A stretch of DNA of 60,000 nucleotides, taken from assembly GCA_964035545.1 (NCBI GenBank), contig OZ037772.1:8482650-8542649 (forward strand), given 5' to 3'. This DNA is from Bugula neritina. Its lineage: Eukaryota; Bryozoa; Gymnolaemata; Cheilostomatida; Bugulidae. Numbering within the stretch: position 1 is the stretch's first letter; every line of letters starts with the position of its first letter. This document shows positions 1 to 13,700 of this stretch, piece by piece. Below the pieces are notes generated by a model. That model worked only from the letters and a program-made list of their open reading frames with translations, did no database searches and was not told the origin of the DNA. The position numbers and the translations under genes are program-made.

Positions 1-26
1 AAAACTGATAGATAGAAGAAAATGTT

Positions 27-32
27 TTTATT
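27..32 (-). terminator. Poly(A) signal of zinc-finger unit 1
   Basis: AATAAA on the minus strand, about 460 bases after the unit 1 stop. It lies in a 3' flank block (about 1-110) that recurs downstream of the other units (near 30680, 35960, 39500, 44010 and 48240). That supports a shared 3' UTR end, but the cleavage site is not visible. Confidence 0.4.
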
Positions 33-488
33 AAATGAAGATGTGAATAGAACAAGATAGAGAAAATTTTGTTTTATATCTCATGTTTTCACTAAGAATA
101 CTACAACTTCAGTAACATAAAAATATTAGAGCAAGACCTAAGTACTGTACGACATAAAATTTCAATAAACTAAAAAATACAGAGATTTTATGCCCTAGAC
201 TATATATTGTGTTATAGCAAGTATCTTAAAAAACAATTTCAATAAAAGATAAAAACAAACTGTCAGCTGTAGATAGAATAAATATTACTTCTGCGCCTTG
301 CATGTCTAGGTTTTTGTTACTACAGAAATGTACATAGAAATAAAGATGCTTCCTTCTTATTTTATCGGTGAAGTTCAATTTAGAATAATTTTCAACTATC
401 ACCATCAGAGAGGCAACGTTCCTGTGCGTGCCTTTCTATAAAAAAAACTTGCAGTTCAATATATATAGCCAATTTGTAGTAGTTTATA

Positions 489-1735
489 TTATGGTAGCGT
501 AGATTGATTTTTAGTGTGTATTTTATTGTGTAAATAAAGGTTAGCTTTTTGGTTGAATGATTTATTACACACATTGCATAGAAATGGTTTCTCTCCTGTA
601 TGTGTCCTCATATGTTGTTGTAGAAGAGCATTGCGACTGAATGCACTTTTACAAATATGACATGGAAATGGTTTTTCTCCAGTGTGTGTTCTCAAATGTA
701 CAACAAGATTCGATTTTTGAGTAAATGACTTATTACACACATTGCATAGAAATGGTTTCTCTCCATTGTGAGTTCGCATATGTAAAACTAGACCACATTT
801 TCGAGTGAATGATTTCTTACACACATTGCATAGGAATGGTTTCTCTCCATTGTGAGTTCGCATATGTAAAACTAGACTACATTTTCGAGTGAATGATTTC
901 TTACACACATTGCATACAAAGAGTTTCTCTCCTGTATGTATCCTCATATGCCGTTTCAGGGTAGTTCTGTGACTGAATGAATTTTTACAAAAATGACATG
1001 GATATGGTTTCTCTCCGGTGTGCGTCCTGATATGACTGATGAGAGCATTTCTCCAGGCAAAAGCAGCTCGGCATATTTCACATATAAATGACTTTGTTCC
1101 AGTATGCTTTATCATGTGCCGGTTGAGATTACCCATGTGTCTTGTCTTGTAGCTACATAGCGAACATTTAAAACATTTCCTCTCAATCTGCTGCTCTGTA
1201 TTCTTCTCAACACCAGCCTCTTGTGTTGATCTACACTCACACACATCATAGACAGTTGTCTTCTCTTTGATCACTTTTTCTTTATGATCAAAGAGCTCTA
1301 TAGATTTTTTGGCAAAGTTATACACTTCTTGATCAGTCTGAGTTTCTTTTTTATATGCACTGCTGCTTCTAATATTGCCTTAAACATGCATAATTTTTGT
1401 TGAAAAAAAAACACATGCTTTTAATTCTGCTACCCATGTGTGCCTAATTCTTTACAGAATTTTACACAATTTTAAAAACAGTCATGATTTGATGGAGCCG
1501 GATTATTACATTCGCTTCAAAACGTGCATATCAGGTTGTTGAACATTATTTTGACATGTGTTAAACAAATACTAACCTGATGATTTGTAGTCCACTGAAA
1601 GATTCCATCCTAAAACTTTAAAAACCGCAGAAACGGTTTCAGACAATGGATTATCAGGTTCTTCAGGTAGAGAGTGGTCATATGTTGAAGCTTCTCTAAG
1701 ATGAGAGTGTTGGTTGCTTGCATCAACTGTGGGAA
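489..1735 (-). CDS. Unit 1 exons 3 and 4: VLGL module plus eight C2H2 fingers
   Basis: Exon 3 (1577-1735, 53 codons) starts after TATATTTCAG, ends before GTTAGT, and encodes a VPTVDA start, a PLSETVS helix, VLGW and a YKSSG end. Exon 4 (489-1378) starts after TTTAAG in phase 1, so its linker is shorter than in the sisters and lacks their GEIQ-type opening. It then has eight C2H2 fingers joined mostly by TGEKP or NGEKP linkers. Likely DNA-contact residues (helix -1/3/6) are H/N/R, W/A/S, H/T/R, R/S/L, R/G/L, Q/N/V, R/L/Q and Q/N/L. Fingers 4 and 5 are a recent internal duplication. The product is probably a nuclear sequence-specific DNA-binding protein; the target is unknown. The exon 4 acceptor has a poor pyrimidine tract. 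Confidence 0.8.
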
Positions 1736-4700
1736 CTGAAATATAAAGAAGTAAAATTAAAAACTAAATCTTGGCAAATCTATAATTTTTTTATCCTTTA
1801 ATATTATGTGATTTCAATTTAATTAGCAATTTCAATTAGAGAAAAACTTTGATAGCTTTAGTTTTATCTATTTAATCCAGTATATATTTTCCTAGAATGT
1901 TGTTTAGAGACATAAAAAAACTGCCTATGCACAACATACTTTGCATCTGTTTAGTATTTCGTAATTAGACATAAAAAAATCAAAGCCAATTATAAGGCAA
2001 AAGACCATAATACTGTACTATCATTGGATAGTTCTTCATCAATAAACAGGTAGTCGCCAGTGGTGGATATGAACCCCTCCTAGATGTTTCTTGTACTTCT
2101 TCCTCAAAAAACATTTTCATTAAGCCAAAAAGAAATAACAATACACCTTTTTAGTAGACACTTTTTAATTTCTGACTGATATTTCACCTTATTTCCAATT
2201 ATAATTAACTTTTAACCAGCACTTTTCTTTGTAGTAATTCCTACCCTTTAGACTGTGTACTTTGAAATGAGTCTGTTTTACTTGTTACATAAAGTATAGT
2301 TGCACTGGCTACAGGTTGACACAAAAGCAAGCCTATCTTGATAAAATCATGCGCAAATGTAGAAACTACCGGGGAGTTTGTTCCTCATAATTAGAAATTG
2401 ACAAATTATTTTTAATCCGTTTAAAAGCATCTGGTTAGGGAAGCATATGCCGCGTTCAATTTGTTATTCTAGCATTAACAATAACAGAATGCAATAATTA
2501 TAAGTTTATGAAAGTAATTTGTTTTCTTTCTAATTACAAATATAATATTTTAGTATATATTGTAAATTTATAAGGCTTGCATTAGGAATAACGCAGCTAA
2601 AACATCATTTTCCTTAAAGTCTTAAAAATATATAAGTATAACATAATACACTATGCCAATAAACTTATTAAAGTACCAAGCAAGCTTAGCTAGTTTAAGA
2701 AAAATTACACTAGGTAAATTCCCATTATTTATAGAATGCTTGCTGATATTAGCTTTTGATGTAATTAAAGTAAATTATTATTTATCTTTCTAGCTAAGGA
2801 TTTCTTGCCGTAAGTTTTGCTTTTATGCATGGAGAAATGTCGTAACAAACGAGTTAAATTTTTATAGCACATAAAAATGTAATCTATAAGTCGAAGATAT
2901 TTAAACTTAGCCATTAACTCATTTTAATTAGCAATGTAGCCTAAATCTAATACAATACAAAATATATACCAGTATATATAATATATTTTTACCATGCTGT
3001 TAATTACAGTATTTGTAAAACAAATTTTATGCTCATTAATTAAATGCAACAAATATTTATAAAATAATAATAATGTTAAATAAATAAATTCAATAATTCC
3101 TTTTCTATTTAAATGGCTGCATAATTTCTTGCAAGGTTGTATAAAGGAGTTGTGGCCCACAACTTATTATGTGTTCAATTGCCACATATGTCTTAGGAAG
3201 AAGAAAACTCCCCAAAAATTCTTGGTTTGAAAATTCTAGTATAATTAAAATCACTTAATATATGTCTTTGAAATGCATTTTGCCACTCTGCAAAATTGCA
3301 GGAACAAATATTGCATGAAGTAATAAATGATTTATGAAGTAATTAACAAACCAATGTAAAAACTGTTGTTGTATATAGAACACAACATATTGATTTTCTT
3401 CAATTTCCACATCAAATCTATATATTCAATTATATCTAACCAATGCTAATAAACTAAACATGCATGCATACAAATATTTGCATCATATGCAAGTAATATT
3501 AGCTAATTAGCAACTATAGCATTTTTTTCATTATCTTTATTGCTTGCACATGTCTAAGTATTATTAAAATAAGGTTTTTATTTGCAACTTTGCACCACAA
3601 ATTACATAAAATCTAAAAACTTGAGTTGTGACATGCATTAGGGCTACCTATACACAAATAGACCTTCATAAAACTCTCAATGATTTTATTCAACTCATGT
3701 ATGCAAAAGTTTTGCATTAAAACAATTCTTCTAAATCACCCTAGAGCAGGAAATTATTACAAAAACAGCTTCTCATATATAATCTTTCTCCAGATTAATT
3801 TTTTTTCCTGTATTTAAACTAACTTAGCAAGTGAAGATTGTGATATCACTCAGGTAATCACATATATATTATTCATAGCTGTAATACTTTAGCAATGAAT
3901 AGATCATGTTTAATTTCCACTCTACCTAGCAGTTTTTCAGAATTATAGAGCTATGTATATCGTGAAATTGGAATAGCCTAATAGTTTTACATGTGTTTAT
4001 AGTTAGACAAATTAACTTAAAAAGCTTACAATAATTAGATGATATTTGCATTCTTTTGAAGGTTATGGTGAAGCTACTGCAAAACTGGCCATTAGTTTAG
4101 CATAATATGCAATGCCACGCAAAAGCATGCCAAACAAGCAATGTTTATTTACCTTACCAGTGCAATTTTATCACCTTAAACACAAAAGCAAGTATAAAAT
4201 ACACATCCATATTAGATTAACTGTCAAGTTAAAAAAAGACAACATATATTCATGAGCTGGTTCTGTTTGCACAAGTACAATTTAGACCAGCTTATTATTT
4301 AGATTGCCACAAAAATATGACGTAAAATATGTCTTTAATCATTATTTTGATATTCACTGGTTGAAGATATTTTTTATATCCTAATATGTAAATATTGTAC
4401 ATAAATCTTAAAAATTAACTAGGTGAATAAGGAAAACTGCTAATTTTATGAAACTGTTATGTTAATAAAGACAATGGCTATCAACAAATCCCACCAGACC
4501 ACAAACTAATTGTAAATACTAAAGCAATTATATAGTGCTATGTGTTGATCTAGCCTAGTCAATACACCACAAATATGTATTATGACATACCACATTTTAA
4601 GTACTGGGTTACCATTTATTCTAATGGGTATTTGTTTAAACTGTTATATACAGCTTTTTGCACTACTAATATACAAGCCAGTTGTTATTCTGTCACTTTT

Positions 4701-7700
4701 TATCTACATCTCTTTTTAATGCCAGTTACTTGTTAGCTTCAGTACAAACAGCTAAACATTCTACTCTACAGCCAATCTTACTGTTAACTCTTGTTTAACA
4801 ATATTACAAGAATCTAAAAATTTGAGTGCGTTTTAAGTATAATATTCTATCATTATAACTTTTAAATGAAACAATAATATGATAAATGCATTATAACTTT
4901 CTGAAAAGTTTTTTTGCAAAGTATATGTTTTTGGAAAATAGTTTTACAACATTTGCTAGGAGCGTTATATTTATTTCTATCTAAAATAATTTTGTTTGAA
5001 CTGCTATGTTTGTAATCATGTAATCAGAAGTAAAGCATCAGTAAAATGAGTATAAGTAGAAGCTTGACAGCTACATTAGGCATTGCTACATAGTACATAA
5101 ATATATGGCCGTATTAAATACTTAGCTGCATTCACAGATAAATGCATGGCTTGGAATTACAATACCATGAATACATTATTTATTTAGCTGGGTAACTATA
5201 CAATTATGCCAAAGTGAAAAGCTTTTGGTTATTAATGCCTGAAATGTCTAACAATCTACTTGGGAGACCACCTTGTTGTTACAGAGTGAATGAGTTATTT
5301 GTTTGGCATTTGGATGATGGCACAAAGAAAGGCTATTTGGTTTGTTACTTGAGACTAGTAGCAAACTGCTACAGTCATAGCATCTTAGAAGATTTTGCAT
5401 CACTTGCTAGAATTGTACATTATTTTAATGTAGCTATTGAAATTAATATCGCACTGAAAACACAGTATTGCAAAATCTTAAGCTGTACATAATTATATTA
5501 TGCATCAAAAAGTACTTCTGCTATTCGACTATCCCAGGTTTATTTTAAACTAGCACTGCCAAAGTGCCTTGACTCTATTACAGTGTTTACTAGCTAATTT
5601 TGTTCTTCTCAATAGTGAAATAGATCTATTGCAAGAAATTGATAACTAGATATAACAATAATGATTTTTAGGCAAGACTTTCGCATCTATATTGCTCATC
5701 TGCTAGCTTGAAATACCCCTCTCCTTGGACTAATCTCAGGCTTTTCATTGTTGTTTAAACAGTTTTTAAACTCCTATTTCAATAAATCATTACCAACACT
5801 GCATGCCTGCATGTATTAATATTCATTAGTGCCATCAATGCACTGTGGGGACAGCACCTGATGTTCTGTATATTACATTATAGTACAGAGATACTAAATC
5901 CAAAACATCTAAAATAATTGATGCTTCTACCAGATTTTTAGCACACCTATAATATGTATTCCTGTAGTAAATATTAATAAGATGTTTTAACTGATAGTTT
6001 TTATGCCATTATAATAGTTTGATACTATAACTACAACTTGAAACTCTTTAACCAGCACATTGGTTAGTAATATTGCTTCTTGATATTTAATTGCTGGTTC
6101 ACAAACTATCAATAATAGGGATGCATATCAAAACTTGACTGCATTCATAATATGATTTTAATGCTAGGTAATGACTAAGCATGTCTGGCTGATATGAGGT
6201 GACTATTTTGTACACTGTTTAACAACATCAGCTTTTTGGGTTCATTTAAAGCATCTGCAAATCTGTATTATACATAATTACTGTTAGGGCCAATTAATTA
6301 AATTGTTAACCCTGAAATGCTTTTTACACTGTAATACTAAGTAGTAAAAGATATGTATATATATATAAACTGATTGTAATTTATACATAACATTGTACAT
6401 TTAAAAAAAATCACAAAATACATAATTTATTAGCTAAATTTCAAGGCGTTTTGTAGGTAGTGGGTTAATGTCAATAAAGTAGAATCCGGGAAGTTGAGTA
6501 GCTTTATTCAAGAGGAAGGCTCTCCAACAGTTCTACCAAAGCCTAAATAACATGTATAAAATAAAGGTTATATGCACAATTTTTTTTCCAAAACAGCCTG
6601 CAACTGTTTTGCTATTGCATATGCCCTATGCCATTCATCAGGTGGAACAATTTTAACCAGGATATCTAGAAAAGTTGACACAAGGGCTTTATAAACTATG
6701 TAACAGTAAAACTGTGAGTAGAAATTAATTGACACTAATGAATAATGCTTTAGGTGCTGGCAACAACCATAAAAGAAAAGTTATATAACAAACAAATAGA
6801 AAAAGCACTAAACAAATCAACAGCATTATATACAATTGGGGCACATACATGAAAACAGCAGCTAGTGTCATTTTCTTAAGACAGCACTATTTTAGGTATA
6901 AATTTAAGAAGTATTAGAAAATGCAGAAATTTACTGCAATTGGTTCATTTTATTTAAGTTAGTACATACTGAAGATCTCAAGTTTTTGCTAATGAACATG
7001 AGTTTTGGCCCGAAACTAAATAAATATCAATAAATACACCTAAATAATCAAGGCTCTTTTTAATTTTCTTTGATTTCCTATGCTTTTTTCTAATTACAGC
7101 AACTTCTGACTGGGGATCGCCACGGTTAGTTTGTAACAGTAGGCAATCCAAATGAAATGAATAAATAGGAAAAAACATGAGAAATCATGCAAAATTAAGA
7201 AGAACCTTGATTATTTAGGTGTATTTCTTGATGTCTCACTAATTTTAAGCAAAAAGCATTGTTCATTAGCAGCTAAAATGTAAAAATGGCTAAAAACTGC
7301 AGATTTCCAGTGTGTACTAAATTAAATAAAAGGACTCAATCACCTTTGCAACATAATTCAATAATTGCATGGTCAAGCAGAATAAACTACAATTAACAGC
7401 AACAACAGTGTAATAGTTGCGTAGAAAAGTTGTACTGCGAAAAACTAAAAGAATGCAAAATCTATAAATGTGTGCTACCAAGTAAATGCTGAACAGACAT
7501 CATGAAATAGTGTACGAAATACAAACTATTAAACTTACCTGTTGATCTAATGCAGCCAAAACCTTAAGCTTAGAGTAGTGGAATGGTGCTGTTCGATGTT
7601 GATATGCTACAAGTAGCTAAGATGACTCAAATTCTTGCCTTTAGGAGTAAGAGGCCTCAGCTCAGTTTCAACAAAACTTCCAATAATCTCAACGGATGCG

Positions 7701-10700
7701 CTCAATTAGGAGCCACAACAAAGCACACCCATGTCATTTTAGTAAACTCTAAAAAATGAACGGAAATAAAACTGTTAGAGAGTAAACAGAGAAACATATA
7801 GTGATGGGGGAAAAACCTGTCAGCAAAGGTTATATACACTCATAGCCATAACACGAAGAAAAAGATAATGAATAACAACCTATTCAAGATGACACAAGAA
7901 ACCAAACAAATTTCTTTGACTAAAAAATATAATTAAATACTATATTACTTAGCAAAAAATATTTGTTTTGAACAACGTATTATTGGGAAGAATTGCCAGT
8001 GTCTTAAATTTTGAGATTAAAATTTCTGCCTTATAGCGGAAATAGAGAGGCAATCAATAGTGTACAAAACATGTTTTCAGTCATTGGCTGTTGACTAAAT
8101 TGACAAAGTTAAAGAAAGCTTCCATATCATTATTTATTTTGTTCTCAAGTGTGTGGTTACAGTTTCATGAGTCAGAAATATAATTATTTGAGATATGAAA
8201 TCAAATGTAGTCAAAAGAGTGTCATACAATTTAAAATGTAGTAATAGAGCTTTGACAATAATTTCTTCTGCTAAGTAAAACAGGTACCATTATGTGCTAC
8301 TTATCTTTTAGAGATGAACATCAAGGATGTTGAAAACAAAATAGTTGTAAATTACAGCAAATACCTTTCTACTTACCTAACCAGAGAAAATAAGTTTTCA
8401 ACCTTGCATGCACTCAGCTGGTTTTCAATGTTTGGATCAGTGACATCTTTATAACTGATAGCAGCATTATGTGATAGCTTTAGGAATTGTTACCTTAAAT
8501 CTAAATTATATAGAACAAGAAGTGCAAAAATATGGCATTAGTACTCATTGCACAATACACACTTGCTAGAGTAGCTAATCTAGCATCACATTAATTTAAG
8601 AAAGACAAAATTTTATTACTGTTCACAAATGATGAATATTAAAATTTGAATAATTAGACAAATTAACAATGATATTGATGTTAGTTCAAACATTACTAAT
8701 GGTAAACACCAAAATACTAATAGGAATAGTCATGTTAACATCAATTAGAAAAGTAAAGATAATTTGAAAATGAGACAGTTTATAGGTCTAACTCTTATAG
8801 TTGACAAGCAATTACAGGGCAGTCATATTGTGGTAAAATTGTGTATAGTAACTAATACTTGTATCCCCCTTACTATTATTATCTTCATTCCCATGGAATG
8901 CGTGTTTTCTTAGATATACATCATTACATAGCCATAGTATTGTAACAGCTAAGTGTTATGTTGGCAATGATAGGATTAGCTATTATTCCCAGCTACTTAT
9001 TACTACCGACGTGACTGGATTAGCTATTGTTTCTGACGGCTCACAGGAACACTTATATAATCAAGATAACCGGGATTTCCCTGCGAAGTTCGCTCGATTC
9101 GAGCGATTCTTTTATTCTAGCCTTGCGAATCCCCTGCGATTCGAGCGAATTCCCTCGAATTCGCTCGGAACATTCTGGTGGGAATGTTTCCCAATGTATA
9201 AAAGGGAGCCCTCAACACAGTAGAGTCAGTCTTCAGCCAGCAGCACAACAGGACACATCTCGGAGCTACCAAGCCAGGACAATAACACACTTAGTTAATT
9301 ATCTTATACTTTGTTTACCAGTTTACTAGTGAGTTTTCCATACATGTAAGGAGTTGTCCTCCCTAACTGCTATTTTTGGATTTATATATATTATCGAGTA
9401 AATAAAGGGGATTGTGAGTATTACATTTCTTATTTATTGTGCATAAATACCCTCCTACAAAGAGTCACTGTGTTCAATCAGCTAACAACCCACACCAATA
9501 ATTGCATGCAGCGAATCATAACATTCTACGCATAAAATTATTACAATATTGATGTAGGCTACCCTCAAAATGTAGCACTTTAAAAATATTAAAAAGACAG
9601 CACATATAAGAACATAATCTTAAAAATAGGCATATGTGACACCTATATTTTGATTAACAAAGAAATCTTCTTTACTTTATTAATCTAGCTCATATAATGG
9701 TATTCTGTCTTAGTATGTTATTTTAATACTTGAAATCTAATCAGCTACAGAAAAGTACTTCAATTCAAAGGCCTTCATAATTATTCTTTAGTTTGCTATT
9801 TAAATAGACAGCAAGGTTGATGAATAAAATAAAAGTTAGTAAAGTAAAAACTAAATAAATTGAGAATAATATCTCCACTCTAAGGTTATAATCCTTATAA
9901 ATTAACATTTTAATACTCCTGTTATCCTTAGGTATAGTTGTTAACAATTTAACTATGAGCTCAAAGCCAAATGTCAGTATCAGCATCCCCATTACATTGA
10001 CTAAGACTGACTTTATAACCCTCAAGCTGTGGCACTCAATTTCTATAAGTAGTAACTAATAACAAATATAAAATTATTTATTTGCTACTGATAGTGATAA
10101 TAATAATAATTAAAAATAATAATATGATCCATTAAAATAGAACTAATAAAGCCAACGACGTTAATGGTATGTCTAACTAAACATGGCATGTCTCGTCTGG
10201 CAGTGGGTATGTGGAGGGCCAGGCAACCTACGGCCGTCAACCCGTTAATGGCACAACTAAAAGAAGATACTCAAGAGAAGACAACAAAGTTGTCATGAAA
10301 TGCTGCTTCAAAAGTACACCCAAATTGAGAGGTTATAGAAAAACAATGTATGAGCTCTGTAGACCCGGATCAAAGAATTATTTAAAAAGAATGTGCAAAC
10401 GCTGGAAAACAGAGGAGCGTTTAACATCAGCGAATAGAGACTAGCGGATTAAGCAAGAACTATGAAGAAACACAAGCATTTTATGGAAGAAGAACTCCAT
10501 AAGATTGAAGAAGGAACCTTGCAAGAACTAGGCACATCAATTGGTGAAGAAGATAATGAAGAGCTAAATTTGCAAATAGAGGATGTTATAGCACAACATG
10601 AGATAGCATATAAATCAGCCATGAGAATTTTAAGAGTACCTAGTTCAGAGGTAGAAAAAGTGTTAGTAGAAAAATTATAAATGAGCATAACAAACTATCT

Positions 10701-13700
10701 AATGATCGACTAACACTAAGAGCCCTTAGGCACATTGAGAGGGTCAAATTACTACAGGCAGTAAAACAGATTAATGATGTGCTAAACTGTGTTGAGATTA
10801 TTAATACCATTGAGCTTAATAACACCACCATGGCTTGTGCAAAAATAGTAACAGAACAAGTGTGTAACAAAAAGGAAAAAGAAAAACTGACAATGTACAA
10901 GTATGGAAAATACGACTGCAGAAGAAATAAAAAGAAATTAGATCAGACTTAAGTAAAATAGCAGAGTGAAAAAGTAGAGCTTACAATGATTCATTGAGAA
11001 GAATGGTTGAAGAAAAATATAGGATAAAGAACAAAGAGTGTGGTGTAGTGATTGAAAAACTGAAGCAAAACCTGAGAGCTGTAAGCCAGAAGATAAACAG
11101 ATATACAGAATGAGTTGATCAATATAATCAGAACACAATGTTTACAATGATAAGCGCTTTTATCAAGAATTACGAGGAAATGAATACGTACATCTAAAGA
11201 GGCACCTGACAAGGAAATCAAAAGCATTCTGATAAAATATATGGGGTCAGCCAACTAAAAATAATACCAATGCAGAATGACTAAATAAAGTTAGCAACAA
11301 ATTGGAGCATATGTAAAGACAAGGAAATTAGATCTTAGAAACGATGCAAACAACTGGAATAGCAATTAATGTCATAAGGTTGATAAGAAAAAGCATGAAA
11401 CCTGGAAAACACAACTGAATTACCTGGAAGAAAAGATAGGAGAAATAAAGATCAAACTAAGAATTTTCCAAGGAGACTCTTTATCTCTATCCCTTTTCTC
11501 CAACTACCGATTCGCATGACAGAAGCGGCTCAATGATGCAAATTTCGACGAGACAGAAAACAAACTATCTCCTATATGTGGATGACCTGAAGGTAAATAG
11601 GAAATCAAAGTGGGAACTGGAAGCTTTGGTAAACACTGCCGGGATCTTCACAAGGAATATAGAAATGAAATTTGGATTGAAAAATGTGCCACACTGGTTA
11701 TGAGAAAGGGAAAGAAAATTAAGGACACAGGAATCAGTTTGCCTGATGAACAGGTAATCAAAGATCTGGGTGAGAAGCCGTATAAATATCTAGGAGTTCT
11801 TGAGATTGATGGAATACAAATATATGAAATGAAAAATAAGATCAAGGAGTACTACAAACAAATAAGAAAAGTTCTGGATTCAAAACTGAATGGCGAGAAC
11901 ACAATCAAAGCAATAAACACATGGGCAGTAACAGCAGTGCATTACACAGCTAGAATACTTGACTGAACTGTTTCATGAGCTAAAAAATATAGACTGAAAG
12001 ACAAGGAAGCTAATGACAACAAACCGTGCACCCTATCCGAGAGCAGATGTAGGCAGGCTGTATTTTAGCAGAAGGGAAGGCGGTAGAAGAATGTTGTCAA
12101 CTGAAAAATGCATAAAGATTGAAAACTGCAGCATGTCAGACTACATAAATATAACATAGACTGATAGAAACACCACACTGAATACCTTCCTAAAAGACAA
12201 AACAGCGGTAGAACTAAATAATGATAAAGTGATAGAAAGAACTGATGAGTGTAAAGAAAAGCTTCACGTGGTCAATACATCAAAATGGTGGAAGACATGA
12301 AAGCATTTTCCTGGAACTGGTTGAAGTATGGTTGGCTGAAAAAGGAAACAGAAGGACTGCTGACGGCTGCGCAAAATCAACTATTCACTATACTAGAAAT
12401 TATAAAGTGGCTATGATGAGAGAACAGGGTAGCAAGAAGTGTGGAATGTGTAACGCAAGAGACCAAACTTCGATGCACGTATTGAGTGAGTTTGAGAAGG
12501 TAGCAGAAGGAGAATATAAGAAAAAACACAACCTTTTGGCATTGATAATTTCAATAGTAGTTGTGTGAACTTCGTGGGTTTCAGAAAAGTAAGAATTGGT
12601 ACGGCCATCAAGCAGAATAAGTACTGGAAAATGATAATGTGAAAACCTTGTAAGATTTTAACATACACACTGACGTAGTCATCAAAGTTAGGAGACCCGA
12701 TATATTAGTAGTTGACAAGCATAATGCTGAAACAACGATAATTGATATCACAGTCCCTGTTAACTACAGAGTAAAAGAAAAAAATTCGAAAAGTTAAGAA
12801 AATATCAGAATTTAGCACTAGAATAAACCCGCCTTTGGAAAACATCAAAAAAGTCATCCCGTTGTAACTGGAGCCTTTAGAGCTTTATACAAGATTGTAG
12901 ACTGGCTGACACTACTTGGAGTAGCTGAAAACAAATGCTCATTAATTCAGCAGACACCCTTACTAGGATCAGGATAAGCTCACATCCTGAGGAAAGTTCT
13001 AGCCATTTCAGCCTAGTATAACTAGGCTAATGGTAAAAGGTTACACCAGCTAAAAAACTACGGTCAATCAACAATAATAATAATATACAACTATATTAGT
13101 GCAGTTGGTTCTATTATTAGATTAGCATATCGATTATGACTTTTCGATTGCCACCCTGATACTATGAGTAAAATGTACAAGCATACGTGAAAATATAGAT
13201 ATGATCATAAGTATAAAAATAGGTATAAGTATAAATATAAATATAGGTACAAGTATAAAACGAATGATTATATTATTAATAATATTAGTCAGTGATACCT
13301 ATAACCGTAATGGTTTTTAGACTTACAGTTATCATTAACATTAGCTGAGTAATATGATTAGTTAAAATAATGGTATTCATTATTACATCATAGTTATAAG
13401 TTATAACTCTAGTCTCTAAAGAGCAACAGCAAGTGTAATTGGGATATTCATATTAAATTTCATATTCACATAGTGAAATGTTTATGTTATGAACTAATTT
13501 ATTCCTTCAACATTTAACTATAAATATGATTAACACTAACTTTGACCAGCAGTATTACTAAAAGAAGCGTATTACAAATATAAGATAATAAAATTCTAGT
13601 AGTAGGACTAATAGTATTACTAGGTCCAGTATTATTCTTGTTATCTTATTCATCATTCATGAGTTATCAAATTTAAAATTACTACTTATTAGCATCAGCA

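Noticed and set aside
5214-5492. 92-codon plus-strand frame
   Set aside because: No recognisable motif, no promoter or splice context, composition like the surrounding non-coding DNA.
9011-9329. Open frames of 70 and 100 codons at 9011-9329
   Set aside because: They lie within the GC-rich solo LTR and overlap its TATA box; frames by composition.
9765-10025. 86-codon minus-strand frame with two hydrophobic stretches
   Set aside because: It starts on TTG, has no family motif or gene context, and AT-rich DNA gives such hydrophobic frames by chance.
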